Shown: in pieces, positions 33,401-40,567 of the stretch
How the letters are laid out: each line of letters starts with the position of its first letter
How positions within the stretch are numbered: the first letter of the stretch is position 1
Virus record (IMG/VR): IMGVR_UViG_3300042561_000324
Span: 1 to 50,870 of that record
DNA length: 50,870 bases
From: a virus
Strand: one strand, 5' to 3'
Position numbers and translations under genes: made by a program
The notes under the pieces: generated by a model
What the model saw: only the letters and a program-made list of their open reading frames with translations
Told to the model about the DNA's origin: nothing
Databases searched by the model: none

Positions 33401-36400
33401 ACGAGAATACAGCAAAGGCACTCACAGACTTCATCAATAGGGTTAATGACGATGCGATATGGGATACAGCTATTTCCATCCGCGCAAAGGGAGTCAGCAA
33501 CTATGACTTCGCTGATAACCTCGTCACATTCTTTTTAAACCAAGACAAGGGTGACTTCGGCGCATCTGTAGGCATCCATGAGTTCTGGCACGGGCTGTCT
33601 CGCTTCCTGCCAGACGCTGAAGTTGAGAAGATCAACAATGATTATACCAAAGAACTGGCAGATTACCTTAAAAAGAATCCGTGGTTCTTGGCTTTTGTGG
33701 GAAGATACTCACTGACTCCAGAGCAGTTTGAGGCATACAAGAAGTTCAACCCTAAAGAGGCTGAAACCAAACTCATCCCAGTCAAGGACGAGCAGGGCAA
33801 CATTGTAAAATACAAGATTAAGTTCGATAAGGACAACTACCGCTACATCATGCTGGATGAGTTCATCGCAGAGAAGATGACTGACCTTGTTCTTGGTAAG
33901 CAACAAGAGCCTAATACATTTTTAGGAAAACTCGCCAAGGTATTACGCGAGTTCATGGCATTGATTAAAGCTCGCCTTGGGGTTGATCCATACGAGAAGT
34001 TCTACCAAGCAGTCACATCCACAAACGGCAAGCTCGTTCTTCAGAGACAATCTGGTGTCGCTCCAGCAATGCAGATTTACGATCCAGTTGAATACGATTA
34101 CTCAACTCGCAAGATGGCGGTAGAACCCGAACAGGGTGATGCCCCAATAAAACCAGAAGCAAAAACAATTACAGAAGGATTGGTTCAAGGAATTGATATT
34201 GGAAAAGAAACCAATATGCCAATCAACAATAAGATTGAGAGTCACATTAAGAACTTTGCTTTTGTCCGTGGTATCTTTGAATCTGCGAGCGATAGATTGC
34301 GTAGGGCAAAGTTCACTAAACTGGCTACAGCTATTGATGACTACTACGATCAAGCTCAACGCCGACTTGGTTTCGCCAACAAGATTCTCCTTCCAGCATT
34401 CGAGGAGTATTCCAAGCAATCAAAAGCAACCAAGGCAAAGATTGATGAAGAGGTCAAAATGTTCTTTGCGGCACAAGAAAACAAGCGAGATACCGCTGAA
34501 TTCTTTGATGACTTGAATCCAATTACGCAGAAGATCGTTACTGCTTGGCAGAAGTTTGGTGAAGAATCTGGAAAAGAAAACCAAAGGATCGGGATTAAAG
34601 TATATGATAAGGGTTTGCAGAGATGGAGACCAATTGGAAGAGTGGATAAGTTTTGGCCTCGCGTTCTAAAGCCAGAGTATAAACGAGCATTGATGGAACC
34701 GGACAAGTATCAGAAAGAATACAACGAGATTGTAGAAGCACTGATGAAGTCTGGGAGAATTGAGAATCCAGAAGAAGCTGAAGTATTTATTTCTGAATAT
34801 GAAGGAACAGGCAGTAAGAACGATTATTTCTCTGGTATAGAAACGGCTCGCGGACAAGCATTCCCAGAAGAACTATACGATTACTCAATGCAAGTGATGA
34901 CGGACTATGCCGCTAGATGGGCGCAGCATAGTAGCCGAATCGAACAATTCGGTCAGAAACTTGGAGAGAATTCAATGACTCTGTGGGATAAGTCAAGAGC
35001 ATCAACAAGAGATCGTAGGACGATTGACTACATTACGGCAGCACAAGAACGAGTCGAAGGATACTATCCGAATGATCCGATTGTAAAAGGCATGGCAACG
35101 CTGAACATTTGGTCAACTGGGCCGCAGCTTGGAAATCCCGCTTCATCCATGTTGAACTTCTTTGGTGGAACAACTCTCAACGCCATGGTTGGACAACCGG
35201 GAGCGTTTTCAAGTTATCTTTCATCTTTTGTGGAACTCCGCAAACTTGGCAAAGAACTCAAAGATGCGAGAGAAAAAGGTATCGTATCCCGTGATTTGAT
35301 GAATATAGTTGGAGATCATCAAGCTGTTCTTGAATACAACCGCATTGCTCAAGCGGGACAAAAAACTACTGACTTCTTGTTGAAGTGGTCTGGGTTTACA
35401 CCAGTAGAACAAATGGTGAGAACTCAAAGTATGATTATCGGAAAATCATTTTTGAGAAAAACACTTTCGAGCTTATCCAAGAATCCCAACAGTTCATTTT
35501 CTAAACGGGCATTAACATGGTTGAACCGAAACAACATTGACGCTGACAAGCTGATCGTTGAAAAAGGTTCTGGGCCAGAGACGGACAAACTGCTCCGTTA
35601 CTTTGCCAATATCTCACAGGGTAGTTACACGATTGCTCAAACTCCAATCTTCATAGATACACCTATCGGAAGATTCCTTTTCAAATATCAGAAGTTTTCT
35701 ACGCAAGTAATGCGTCAAAGCTGGAAGAATACATTTGAGCCAGCATGGAAGGCAGTCACAAACAAGAACGAGACGCTTCAGCTTCCAGACCCAACACGGC
35801 AATTGCTATATCGTTTAAGGTTGGCGGAGGCGAAGGAGCTTGGTGACAATCGTAAGATTACCTTGGACGAGATACCCAAGAAGGTAACGAAAGCGGAAGG
35901 AAAAGCACTCACTATTATTCCGGTGATGATGTGGCTTGGTGCTGCTTACGTTGGCGGCGAAGTTATCCTTCGTATGCGCGATATGCTCTTCGGCGTTCTG
36001 ATGAAAGGGCCAAGCTACGAAGATATCATTCGTGCCTTCGAGGATGACGAAGACGATGACGAGCTTTACCTAGCCCTTGAACGAGCATGGTATAATTTGA
36101 TTGGCATGGGTGCGCTTGGACTCATCGGAAACTACGCACAGTTCTTCATGGATTGGCAGGATCGTGAGCGAGTAAAAAACCCACTTGATCCACCAGCACT
36201 TTCCATATTCAAAGAAACCGCAACATTCATTCAGAATGCAGTAGACCAAGGCACGATTACAGCAGGAGATATTAACAACTACCTTAATCGGACGCTTTCT
36301 GGATACCGAGTTCTCCAGCGAGCATATCAAACAACTGCGAGTTGGCTTGGATATTCAAAAGCTCCAACTGTAGCAGAAGAGATGTTCAGAAGAGAGGCTG

Positions 36401-36807
36401 CTGTAATTAACAAGTATGCTCGTCGATGGGCTGAAAGCGCAGGATTGGAATACAGAACCAAGCGACCAATGGATATTGCGCCAAGCAAAATGACACCAAT
36501 CAATCGTGAGATTGCAAGCTACCTTCAGCGCGGAGAGCCGGGTGCAGCAGTGGCGTATGCAAAAGAGTATTTGAACTCGCTTCCAAAGAAAGAACGAGAA
36601 AACGCAATTCAAAGCATGGAGTCTGGAGCAAGGTTTCGCCAACCATTCCGATTGGGTAACGGGCCAATGGATAAATCAGAGAAGGAAGCATTCACGAAAT
36701 GGCTGAAAGAAAAAGTCAGCAAGGAAGATTTTGATAAATTCCAAAAGCTGGATAAGGACTACAAAAAATCATACAATATGTTTTTGAATGGTCTGCCAAA
36801 CAAATAA
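30451..36807 (+). CDS. Giant polyvalent ejection protein with ADP-ribosyltransferase-like and HExxH domains
   Basis: A 2,118-aa protein at the end of the virion block. Residues 1-50 carry a duplicated helix motif; about 130-340 is Ala/Gly-rich and hydrophobic, perhaps the channel part. Residues about 675-795 look like an ADP-ribosyltransferase: VYRAV (Arg 736), SSWTLS (751-756), REAEVLL (Glu 790 and 792). Residues 1030-1160 contain HEFWH (1043-1047) with a later DEFIAEK, zinc-protease-like. Another membrane-like stretch lies near 1820-1850, followed by an acidic loop. Such polyvalent proteins are injected with the DNA. The domains are read from motifs only and enzyme activity is unproven. Confidence 0.72.
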   Translation: MNLSLEKLKEARDAGIPDDVIWEAAASAEPKFNELKNNNIPLDVAFEAFQGFKPVGTSFTDKLQTATEELEMTIADIPLALGEAFSGLTKTAPASFYAAKEGLARPDQYSKEALAAFDTQREYFKQLEQQAKTREAEGKSTAVGEAIRGAGQSLGFTVAGMAPAIAGGAITGAAASALFPPAASATIPIGAIAGGIGSMVASAPVSYRMAGGQFLYDAFKSLEESKGSPLTEEEKTKAYNELLPIAQNTALWEAGPEAIGNAVQLGALKYAFGFGKKAATNVAGQAIQKANDTLLKKVGAVAGGQVVELAGETITQTQQGADQAKMEQYVKTGSTAGAPDEYQGLAGAVKAFKEVAPTTLALGAITAGAGGAVKVVGMGGKQVGKVLFSKPKTPEQIAEDQINDAANRVANDLSISPDDTQANNLNQQIKALSEVQEIRKQTLAAIEPTSREAQTLKLDIAEGESMLGELNQNLTKLTGLSEPITEAERQQAELAKAIVEEPAPTVKESLTVQPAQAAPAPVEQVVTPPVEDVKKPNIEIKEVENGFQVLVDGTPQSDTIWATREAASQVAKSEYEYEMRKAKKKAPRAISEMIISTSPDGDVIYEPKISGEIGDIISIKGAISASKEDGEFPARETPKDYYKQGDVYRHIDDPRFKVSDTNEEGIVKLAEQATEKLTNKDNSAAINGIEQHMGAFSNPQAATKALNQYSEVLKPIQEAHRSLLRQKYGDTVTVYRAVDPNFTPSPNRNVSSWTLSKENVDKLYFGLKDRVTLTKTVKVDDIQFMHNWREAEVLLRDDAKDIAEPAPVEPITPAPVTEQAAPAEAPAPEVAKPTGGVDYYKQLGEQDALDTNRKKKRSVPQNFKLAYENGWSAAKRKAREEAPTPAVSETITEPKLGEKGGVLIPTKEDVRYNPLGYDIADVVEDIKQGKTSTPLKAVNQVIKESTDLRKRVAAESTRRQQPRKMGKAAILERIARERSAGNINENTAKALTDFINRVNDDAIWDTAISIRAKGVSNYDFADNLVTFFLNQDKGDFGASVGIHEFWHGLSRFLPDAEVEKINNDYTKELADYLKKNPWFLAFVGRYSLTPEQFEAYKKFNPKEAETKLIPVKDEQGNIVKYKIKFDKDNYRYIMLDEFIAEKMTDLVLGKQQEPNTFLGKLAKVLREFMALIKARLGVDPYEKFYQAVTSTNGKLVLQRQSGVAPAMQIYDPVEYDYSTRKMAVEPEQGDAPIKPEAKTITEGLVQGIDIGKETNMPINNKIESHIKNFAFVRGIFESASDRLRRAKFTKLATAIDDYYDQAQRRLGFANKILLPAFEEYSKQSKATKAKIDEEVKMFFAAQENKRDTAEFFDDLNPITQKIVTAWQKFGEESGKENQRIGIKVYDKGLQRWRPIGRVDKFWPRVLKPEYKRALMEPDKYQKEYNEIVEALMKSGRIENPEEAEVFISEYEGTGSKNDYFSGIETARGQAFPEELYDYSMQVMTDYAARWAQHSSRIEQFGQKLGENSMTLWDKSRASTRDRRTIDYITAAQERVEGYYPNDPIVKGMATLNIWSTGPQLGNPASSMLNFFGGTTLNAMVGQPGAFSSYLSSFVELRKLGKELKDAREKGIVSRDLMNIVGDHQAVLEYNRIAQAGQKTTDFLLKWSGFTPVEQMVRTQSMIIGKSFLRKTLSSLSKNPNSSFSKRALTWLNRNNIDADKLIVEKGSGPETDKLLRYFANISQGSYTIAQTPIFIDTPIGRFLFKYQKFSTQVMRQSWKNTFEPAWKAVTNKNETLQLPDPTRQLLYRLRLAEAKELGDNRKITLDEIPKKVTKAEGKALTIIPVMMWLGAAYVGGEVILRMRDMLFGVLMKGPSYEDIIRAFEDDEDDDELYLALERAWYNLIGMGALGLIGNYAQFFMDWQDRERVKNPLDPPALSIFKETATFIQNAVDQGTITAGDINNYLNRTLSGYRVLQRAYQTTASWLGYSKAPTVAEEMFRREAAVINKYARRWAESAGLEYRTKRPMDIAPSKMTPINREIASYLQRGEPGAAVAYAKEYLNSLPKKERENAIQSMESGARFRQPFRLGNGPMDKSEKEAFTKWLKEKVSKEDFDKFQKLDKDYKKSYNMFLNGLPNK
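31888..31903. promoter_or_regulatory. Palindrome 12 (GAAC centre)
   Basis: TTATCGGAACCGATAA, identical to the copies at 2583 and 36917, inside the giant ejection gene. Confidence 0.55.
32218..32233. promoter_or_regulatory. Degenerate palindrome (TGATA half)
   Basis: ATATCGGAAATGATAA, one mismatch in the right half of the core. Probably a weak or decaying copy inside the giant gene. Confidence 0.35.
33109..33124. promoter_or_regulatory. Palindrome 13 (GAAA centre)
   Basis: GTATCGGAAACGATAA, inside the giant ejection gene and encoded in a Thr/Ser/Glu linker, so it may be tolerated without affecting a domain. Confidence 0.5.
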
Positions 36808-36880
36808 CCTTGACGCTCGCCGAGGCTGATGTATCCTAGCTCCGCAGGTTGATTCTGCATTCGTGTTATTCATAAGGTTG

Positions 36881-36915
36881 ACGCACCTCTGGAGAAATCT
36901 GGGGGTGCGTTTCTT
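36881..36915 (+). terminator. Terminator after the virion block
   Basis: ACGCACC/GGTGCGT (36881-36887 with 36904-36910) forms a 7-bp stem with an internal part, then TTCTT. It would end the long virion transcript before the recombination module. Confidence 0.7.
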
Positions 36916-36916
36916 G

Positions 36917-36932
36917 TTATCGGAACCGATAA
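36917..36932. promoter_or_regulatory. Palindrome 14 (GAAC centre), upstream of the rightward early promoter
   Basis: TTATCGGAACCGATAA, 30 bp upstream of the TTGACA box. Its centre is about 72 bp upstream of the expected start, roughly two helical turns further than at the other two promoters. Confidence 0.7.
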
Positions 36933-36962
36933 AAATATTTTCTAAAAAGTATTAAAAATCTA

Positions 36963-36990
36963 TTGACACGATTATCGTGGGATGTAGATT
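36963..36990 (+). promoter_or_regulatory. Promoter of the recombination module
   Basis: TTGACA (36963-36968), 16-nt spacer, TAGATT (36985-36990). The spacer contains a half palindrome (ATTATCG). The leader then holds the perfect 6-bp hairpin CGACAG/CTGTCG at 36998-37017, just before the ATG. Confidence 0.7.
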
Positions 36991-36997
36991 CGACCTC

Positions 36998-37017
36998 CGA
37001 CAGCACAACACCTGTCG
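36998..37017 (+). promoter_or_regulatory. Leader hairpin before the recombination module
   Basis: CGACAG-CACAACAC-CTGTCG, six perfect pairs, beginning near the predicted transcription start and ending 9 nt before the first ATG. It probably stabilises the 5' end or regulates translation. Confidence 0.5.
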
Positions 37018-37026
37018 AAAAACACA

Positions 37027-37242
37027 ATGAAAGAAACACCAAAAGTAAAAGCAGAATCAGCAGAGAAACCCGTAGTTCATAACATTGATCTTCAGCGTGA
37101 GATTTTTCTCCGCTTGATTTCGTCAGCGGCGGCAGACGGACGATTCCTTCTCGGAAATCTTCCAAATGCTAATGCAGTAGTAAAGCAAGGCGACCATCTT
37201 CGCGGAGTCTCGGAACTCCTCGCTAACTGCTTCGAGAAATGA
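37027..37242 (+). CDS. Small hypothetical early protein
   Basis: A 71-aa protein, Lys/Glu-rich at the start and helical afterwards (VHNIDLQREIFLRLISSAAA). It is the first gene of the rightward operon after promoter and hairpin. The end (DHLRGVSELLANCFEK) looks amphipathic. It may be a small partner of the recombination proteins. No known family. Confidence 0.6.
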   Translation: MKETPKVKAESAEKPVVHNIDLQREIFLRLISSAAADGRFLLGNLPNANAVVKQGDHLRGVSELLANCFEK

Positions 37243-37304
37243 GTGACGATATTTATCGAATCATTCGACCCTCTGACGAACCAGACAATGACGATAACGA
37301 ATAA
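37239..37304 (+). CDS. Possible 21-aa peptide
   Basis: MSDDIYRIIRPSDEPDNDDNE starts inside the stop of the upstream gene (ATGA) and overlaps the nuclease start by 17 nt in another frame. It could be a coupling leader. Against it, the nuclease frame could itself start at a GTG at 37243. Confidence 0.25.
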   Translation: MSDDIYRIIRPSDEPDNDDNE

Positions 37305-38160
37305 CTACGATTTGCCAGCCCCCATGTATCGGGCGTTGGCACACGATGGGTATACACCCGGCACGAAGAAGGCAGACATCTCGGTGACTACCTTAATCGG
37401 GCCACCGAAGATCAACCAACTCAAGAAACGCTACTCTGACCAGATCGTAGAAGACGCATCCGACAGGGTGTGGGCATTGCTCGGTCAGTCGGTGCATAAG
37501 GTTCTTGAGTTAGCTGGAGGAGAGGAAGAGCTTACTGAAAAGCGTCTCTACTTGGATATCAATGACTGGACGCTGACCGGACAGACTGACCTCTACGAGA
37601 CTGGCAATCAGACTATCTCCGACTTCAAGGTAACATCGGTCTTTTCCTTCCTGCTCGGCGGCAAGTCTGAATGGGAGGCGCAGATCAATCTGAATGCCAT
37701 GCTCTGGAGAAGCTATGGATACAAAGTTAAGAAAGGTCAGATCGTCGCCATTCTCCGTGACTGGCAGGCAAGCAAGGCAGAGTTTGACAAAGAGTATCCT
37801 CAATGTGCAGTCCACATTGTTGACATTCCTCTTTGGGATAACGAAGAGTGCATCGCCTACGCTACGGAACGGATCAAACTCCACCAAGCGGCGGCTGAAA
37901 TGCCAGACGATACGATCCCGTGCTGTGATCCAAAGGAACGCTGGGCAAAACCAGATACCTTTGCCATCAAGAAGGACGGGAACAAACGAGCAGCCAAAGT
38001 GTGCGAGACCTTGGAGGAAGCAGAGAACCTGCTACCTACCTATGGGCCGAAGCACAGCATAGAGAAACGAAGCGGTGGGGATATGCGATGCGAGCGTTAT
38101 TGCTCCGTAGCCCCCTTCTGCCACTACTACAAATCAACCTATAACAAACCAAATGAGTAA
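37288..38160 (+). CDS. Cas4/RecB-like PD-(D/E)XK nuclease
   Basis: A 290-aa protein from the ATG at 37288; a GTG at 37243, directly after the upstream stop, would add 15 residues. The nuclease core shows His 70 (GQSVHKVLEL), GQTD with Asp 101, DFK (112-114) and the EAQINLNAML helix (Gln 132). C-terminal Cys residues (IPCCDPK, MRCERYCSVAPFCHYY) suggest the iron-sulphur cluster of Cas4/AddB-type exonucleases. With the OB-fold-like gene behind it, it probably resects DNA ends for phage recombination. Confidence 0.78.
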   Translation: MTITNNYDLPAPMYRALAHDGYTPGTKKADISVTTLIGPPKINQLKKRYSDQIVEDASDRVWALLGQSVHKVLELAGGEEELTEKRLYLDINDWTLTGQTDLYETGNQTISDFKVTSVFSFLLGGKSEWEAQINLNAMLWRSYGYKVKKGQIVAILRDWQASKAEFDKEYPQCAVHIVDIPLWDNEECIAYATERIKLHQAAAEMPDDTIPCCDPKERWAKPDTFAIKKDGNKRAAKVCETLEEAENLLPTYGPKHSIEKRSGGDMRCERYCSVAPFCHYYKSTYNKPNE

Positions 38161-38950
38161 CCAACTAGACGGAATCGAACAGAAAGACATCATCAAACGA
38201 GTGACTGGTAAGGTCACTAAATTGTGGGAAGCCAAGACCTTTACTGGCCCGAAGGGTGAGTTTGTCATCCAAGGCGGAGAGATTGAGATCGACGGGCAGA
38301 CATACGGCCTCAAGTTCTTCAACAACACACAGGAGCAATCCATCAAGGGCAATGTAGTCACGCTCTCTTCAGTCCGTGGAAAGCATGGTCTGACCGGAGT
38401 GTCGTTGGAGCATGAGTCCTACGAAGGCAAGAATGGGAAGGTAGATCGTGACATCATCAAGGTCACAGCTACTGGAAAGATTGAGTTCGACCAGCCCAGC
38501 GAAGAGCCTGCCCGTGTAGCAAAATCCGCTACACCTACCGATAATCCAGAGAGGGCGATTGATGAGATCGTAGACTTGCACCGCTTCATAAATAGTTTGG
38601 TGCGCCACACCTACAAAGATGTGGAGGATGAAGAGACCCTTCGATCCTATGTATCGTCGGTCTTCATCGAAGCTAACCGCAAAGGAATCCGATACGCAAA
38701 GTCTTCTCCCAAGGTAGAGGAACCTAAAGAGGAACCGAAGGAAGAACTCGATCCAGCGGACTGGGCATCAGCTATTGTCCCATCTGGATCACAGAAGGGC
38801 AAGAAGCTCGCCGAGATTGGCAAGCCTGCGCTCACTAAACTCTATGAGTATTACTTGGAGAAAGGGTTCACTACTCCATTCGCCAAGTGCGTTGAGCAAG
38901 CCGCCGAAGACCTTCAACTCGATAGTCCAGCAGACGATATCCCATACTAA
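38153..38950 (+). CDS. OB-fold-like DNA-binding protein
   Basis: A 265-aa protein. Residues 10-115 look like a ssDNA-binding OB barrel: VTGKVTKLWEAKTF, GGEIEIDGQTYGLKFFNN, GNVVTLSSVRGKHG. A middle helical zone (about 140-190) is followed by an acidic linker. Residues about 205-240 carry GSQKGKKLAEIGKPALTKLY, the FGKYKG/GKKLxEI-type motif seen in exonuclease accessory domains. It overlaps the nuclease gene by 8 nt. Likely an annealing or single-strand-binding partner. Confidence 0.6.
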   Translation: MSNQLDGIEQKDIIKRVTGKVTKLWEAKTFTGPKGEFVIQGGEIEIDGQTYGLKFFNNTQEQSIKGNVVTLSSVRGKHGLTGVSLEHESYEGKNGKVDRDIIKVTATGKIEFDQPSEEPARVAKSATPTDNPERAIDEIVDLHRFINSLVRHTYKDVEDEETLRSYVSSVFIEANRKGIRYAKSSPKVEEPKEEPKEELDPADWASAIVPSGSQKGKKLAEIGKPALTKLYEYYLEKGFTTPFAKCVEQAAEDLQLDSPADDIPY

Positions 38951-39002
38951 TTCCCCCACCCTGTTCCTCCCAGAACAATCAACCTAATAACATACAACCA
39001 AA

Positions 39003-39977
39003 ATGAAAAAGAAAGAACTAGAATTGTTTAGCCCAACTCAAGAGGGAGTCCTTGTCCCTCTGTCCACCTACCTCCGTCACATGGGGGAGTTCGTAAAAGA
39101 CGAATGGCCGGGGATCACGATCACCGAGACCCACATTAAGAAGGCGTGGAGCAAGCTCCAGAAGAACGAATATCTGGATGACGATGCGCCAGATGAAATG
39201 CTGGAGATGTATGAGCGTATGTCCGCCGACTGGGACATGGCTAAAGAGATGGAAGAAGAGCGTCAGAATGTAGATGAATACAAACCAGAGCCAATCACGG
39301 CCACACTGGAGCCAAAGAACGAATCCCTCGCCCTTGTGGAGAGCGTTAAAAACGGATTGGAATTGTCCTCCTTCACGCAGAAGTTCGACATCGGGCAGGG
39401 CATGACGCAATGCGTTCCCAAAGGTAAGGTAGAGATGAAAGACTGGGTGGCGGCATTCGCCTTCGGTCTGACTCTGGAAAGCGGAGCGCAATGGATCATC
39501 GGAGATTCGGTGGTAGCACTAGAGAATGGTGGGCATGAAGATGTAGTCAACCAACTCTGCTCCAACTTCAAGAAGTCCTACTCGACTGTCTCTGGATACG
39601 CTAGGGCTTGCCGAGCCTTCCCTACTGATAAGCGTGATCCAATGCTTCCGTTCACAGTCTACCGAGAGATTGGCAACGCTAACTTCGGGGATGATAAGAC
39701 CAACAAGAAGAAGCAAGACGAGCTTCTTGAGGCGGCGAAGACAGAGAAGCTATCCTCAACAGAGGTTCGCAACCGAGTTCGCCATGAGCAAGGTAAAGAC
39801 GATAAGCCATCCGGTCATCGTTACCTGCTCCTCAATGTCGGGAACTTCAGTAACTCCGAAGTCCTCCGCAATATGCCAGAGGAAGTCCAAGAACACCAAC
39901 TGCTGATCGACCTTGGAGACAAGTCATGGTTCGATCCAGCCGAAGGTGAGTGGCTGAAATTCTTGAAGGAACAATGA
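39003..39977 (+). CDS. Hypothetical HTH/ParB-like protein
   Basis: A 324-aa protein. The centre (LTLESGAQWIIGDSVVALENG, then SNFKKSYSTVSGYARACRAF, about 158-205) resembles the HTH region of phage and plasmid DNA-binding proteins related to ParB-like inhibitors. The N-terminus is acidic. A later basic stretch (DDKTNKKKQDELLEAAKTEK) could contact DNA. It may be a regulator, and is one of few candidates for binding the genome-wide palindromes. No catalytic motif. Confidence 0.5.
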   Translation: MKKKELELFSPTQEGVLVPLSTYLRHMGEFVKDEWPGITITETHIKKAWSKLQKNEYLDDDAPDEMLEMYERMSADWDMAKEMEEERQNVDEYKPEPITATLEPKNESLALVESVKNGLELSSFTQKFDIGQGMTQCVPKGKVEMKDWVAAFAFGLTLESGAQWIIGDSVVALENGGHEDVVNQLCSNFKKSYSTVSGYARACRAFPTDKRDPMLPFTVYREIGNANFGDDKTNKKKQDELLEAAKTEKLSSTEVRNRVRHEQGKDDKPSGHRYLLLNVGNFSNSEVLRNMPEEVQEHQLLIDLGDKSWFDPAEGEWLKFLKEQ

Positions 39978-40228
39978 TTCAAAAAATCTTAACCAAGCTA
40001 TGCGTGTTCTCATCTGAACAACTCATAGGTATTGCAAACAAAGCGTTGAATGATAGGCAGGAAATCTTGGAGAGATCAGAGAAAGAGAAGGCGAGACTCC
40101 AGATAATCAACTCACGCTTGCTGGTAAGGCTTGCGATGACAGAGAGAGAACGCAACGAAGCTCAAGCAGAAGTGCAAAGATTAACTAATTTAGAAATAGC
40201 AAGACAACAAAACAAAGAAAACAAATAA
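39974..40228 (+). CDS. Small coiled-coil protein
   Basis: An 84-aa protein with an N-terminal hydrophobic helix and a long coiled coil (ERSEKEKARLQIINSRLLVR onward). It overlaps the previous stop by ATGA, so it is coupled to the 324-aa protein and may dimerise with it. Confidence 0.55.
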   Translation: MIQKILTKLCVFSSEQLIGIANKALNDRQEILERSEKEKARLQIINSRLLVRLAMTERERNEAQAEVQRLTNLEIARQQNKENK

Positions 40229-40230
40229 TC

Positions 40231-40509
40231 ATGTCAGAACCAACACAACAAAACGAAACCTCGAAAGCAGTTCTTGAAGCGTTCACGTTCATCAAGTCAG
40301 CCGACGAGACACTAAACGAACGAGTCCATGCAATGGCAAGCCTGTTGCACACGGCGGCAATGATGGTAATCAAATCAGAATCCCGCAAGGGTGAAGGGTT
40401 TGAGGCTATCCGCTACTTGGAAATGGCGTTCCTATACTACACCCAAGCACAATTCCGCAAACGCTTCGACAAGCAGGAGGAAGAGGAAGCTCCACGAATC
40501 ATCAGCTAA
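40231..40509 (+). CDS. Small hypothetical protein
   Basis: A 92-aa helical protein, last gene of the rightward early operon, with an LNERVHAMASLLHTAAMMV helix and a charged tail. Small all-helical proteins with HxxA/FxxA patterns like this often accompany recombination genes, but no family is identifiable. Confidence 0.55.
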   Translation: MSEPTQQNETSKAVLEAFTFIKSADETLNERVHAMASLLHTAAMMVIKSESRKGEGFEAIRYLEMAFLYYTQAQFRKRFDKQEEEEAPRIIS

Positions 40510-40510
40510 A

Positions 40511-40526
40511 GTATCGTAACCGATAA
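40511..40526. promoter_or_regulatory. Palindrome 15 (TAAC centre), upstream of the RNA promoter
   Basis: GTATCGTAACCGATAA, 7 bp upstream of the TTGACA of the RNA promoter. Its centre is about 50 bp upstream of the predicted start, as at the leftward early promoter. Confidence 0.7.
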
Positions 40527-40533
40527 AAAGTAT

Positions 40534-40561
40534 TTGACATTAGCTTTCCATTCGCTAGAGT
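40534..40561 (+). promoter_or_regulatory. Promoter of the candidate structured RNA
   Basis: TTGACA (40534-40539), 16-nt spacer, TAGAGT (40556-40561). This copies the architecture of the 36963 promoter: same box, same spacer, similar -10. There is no open reading frame on the same strand behind it before the terminator. Confidence 0.7.
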
Positions 40562-40567
40562 GCTTGT

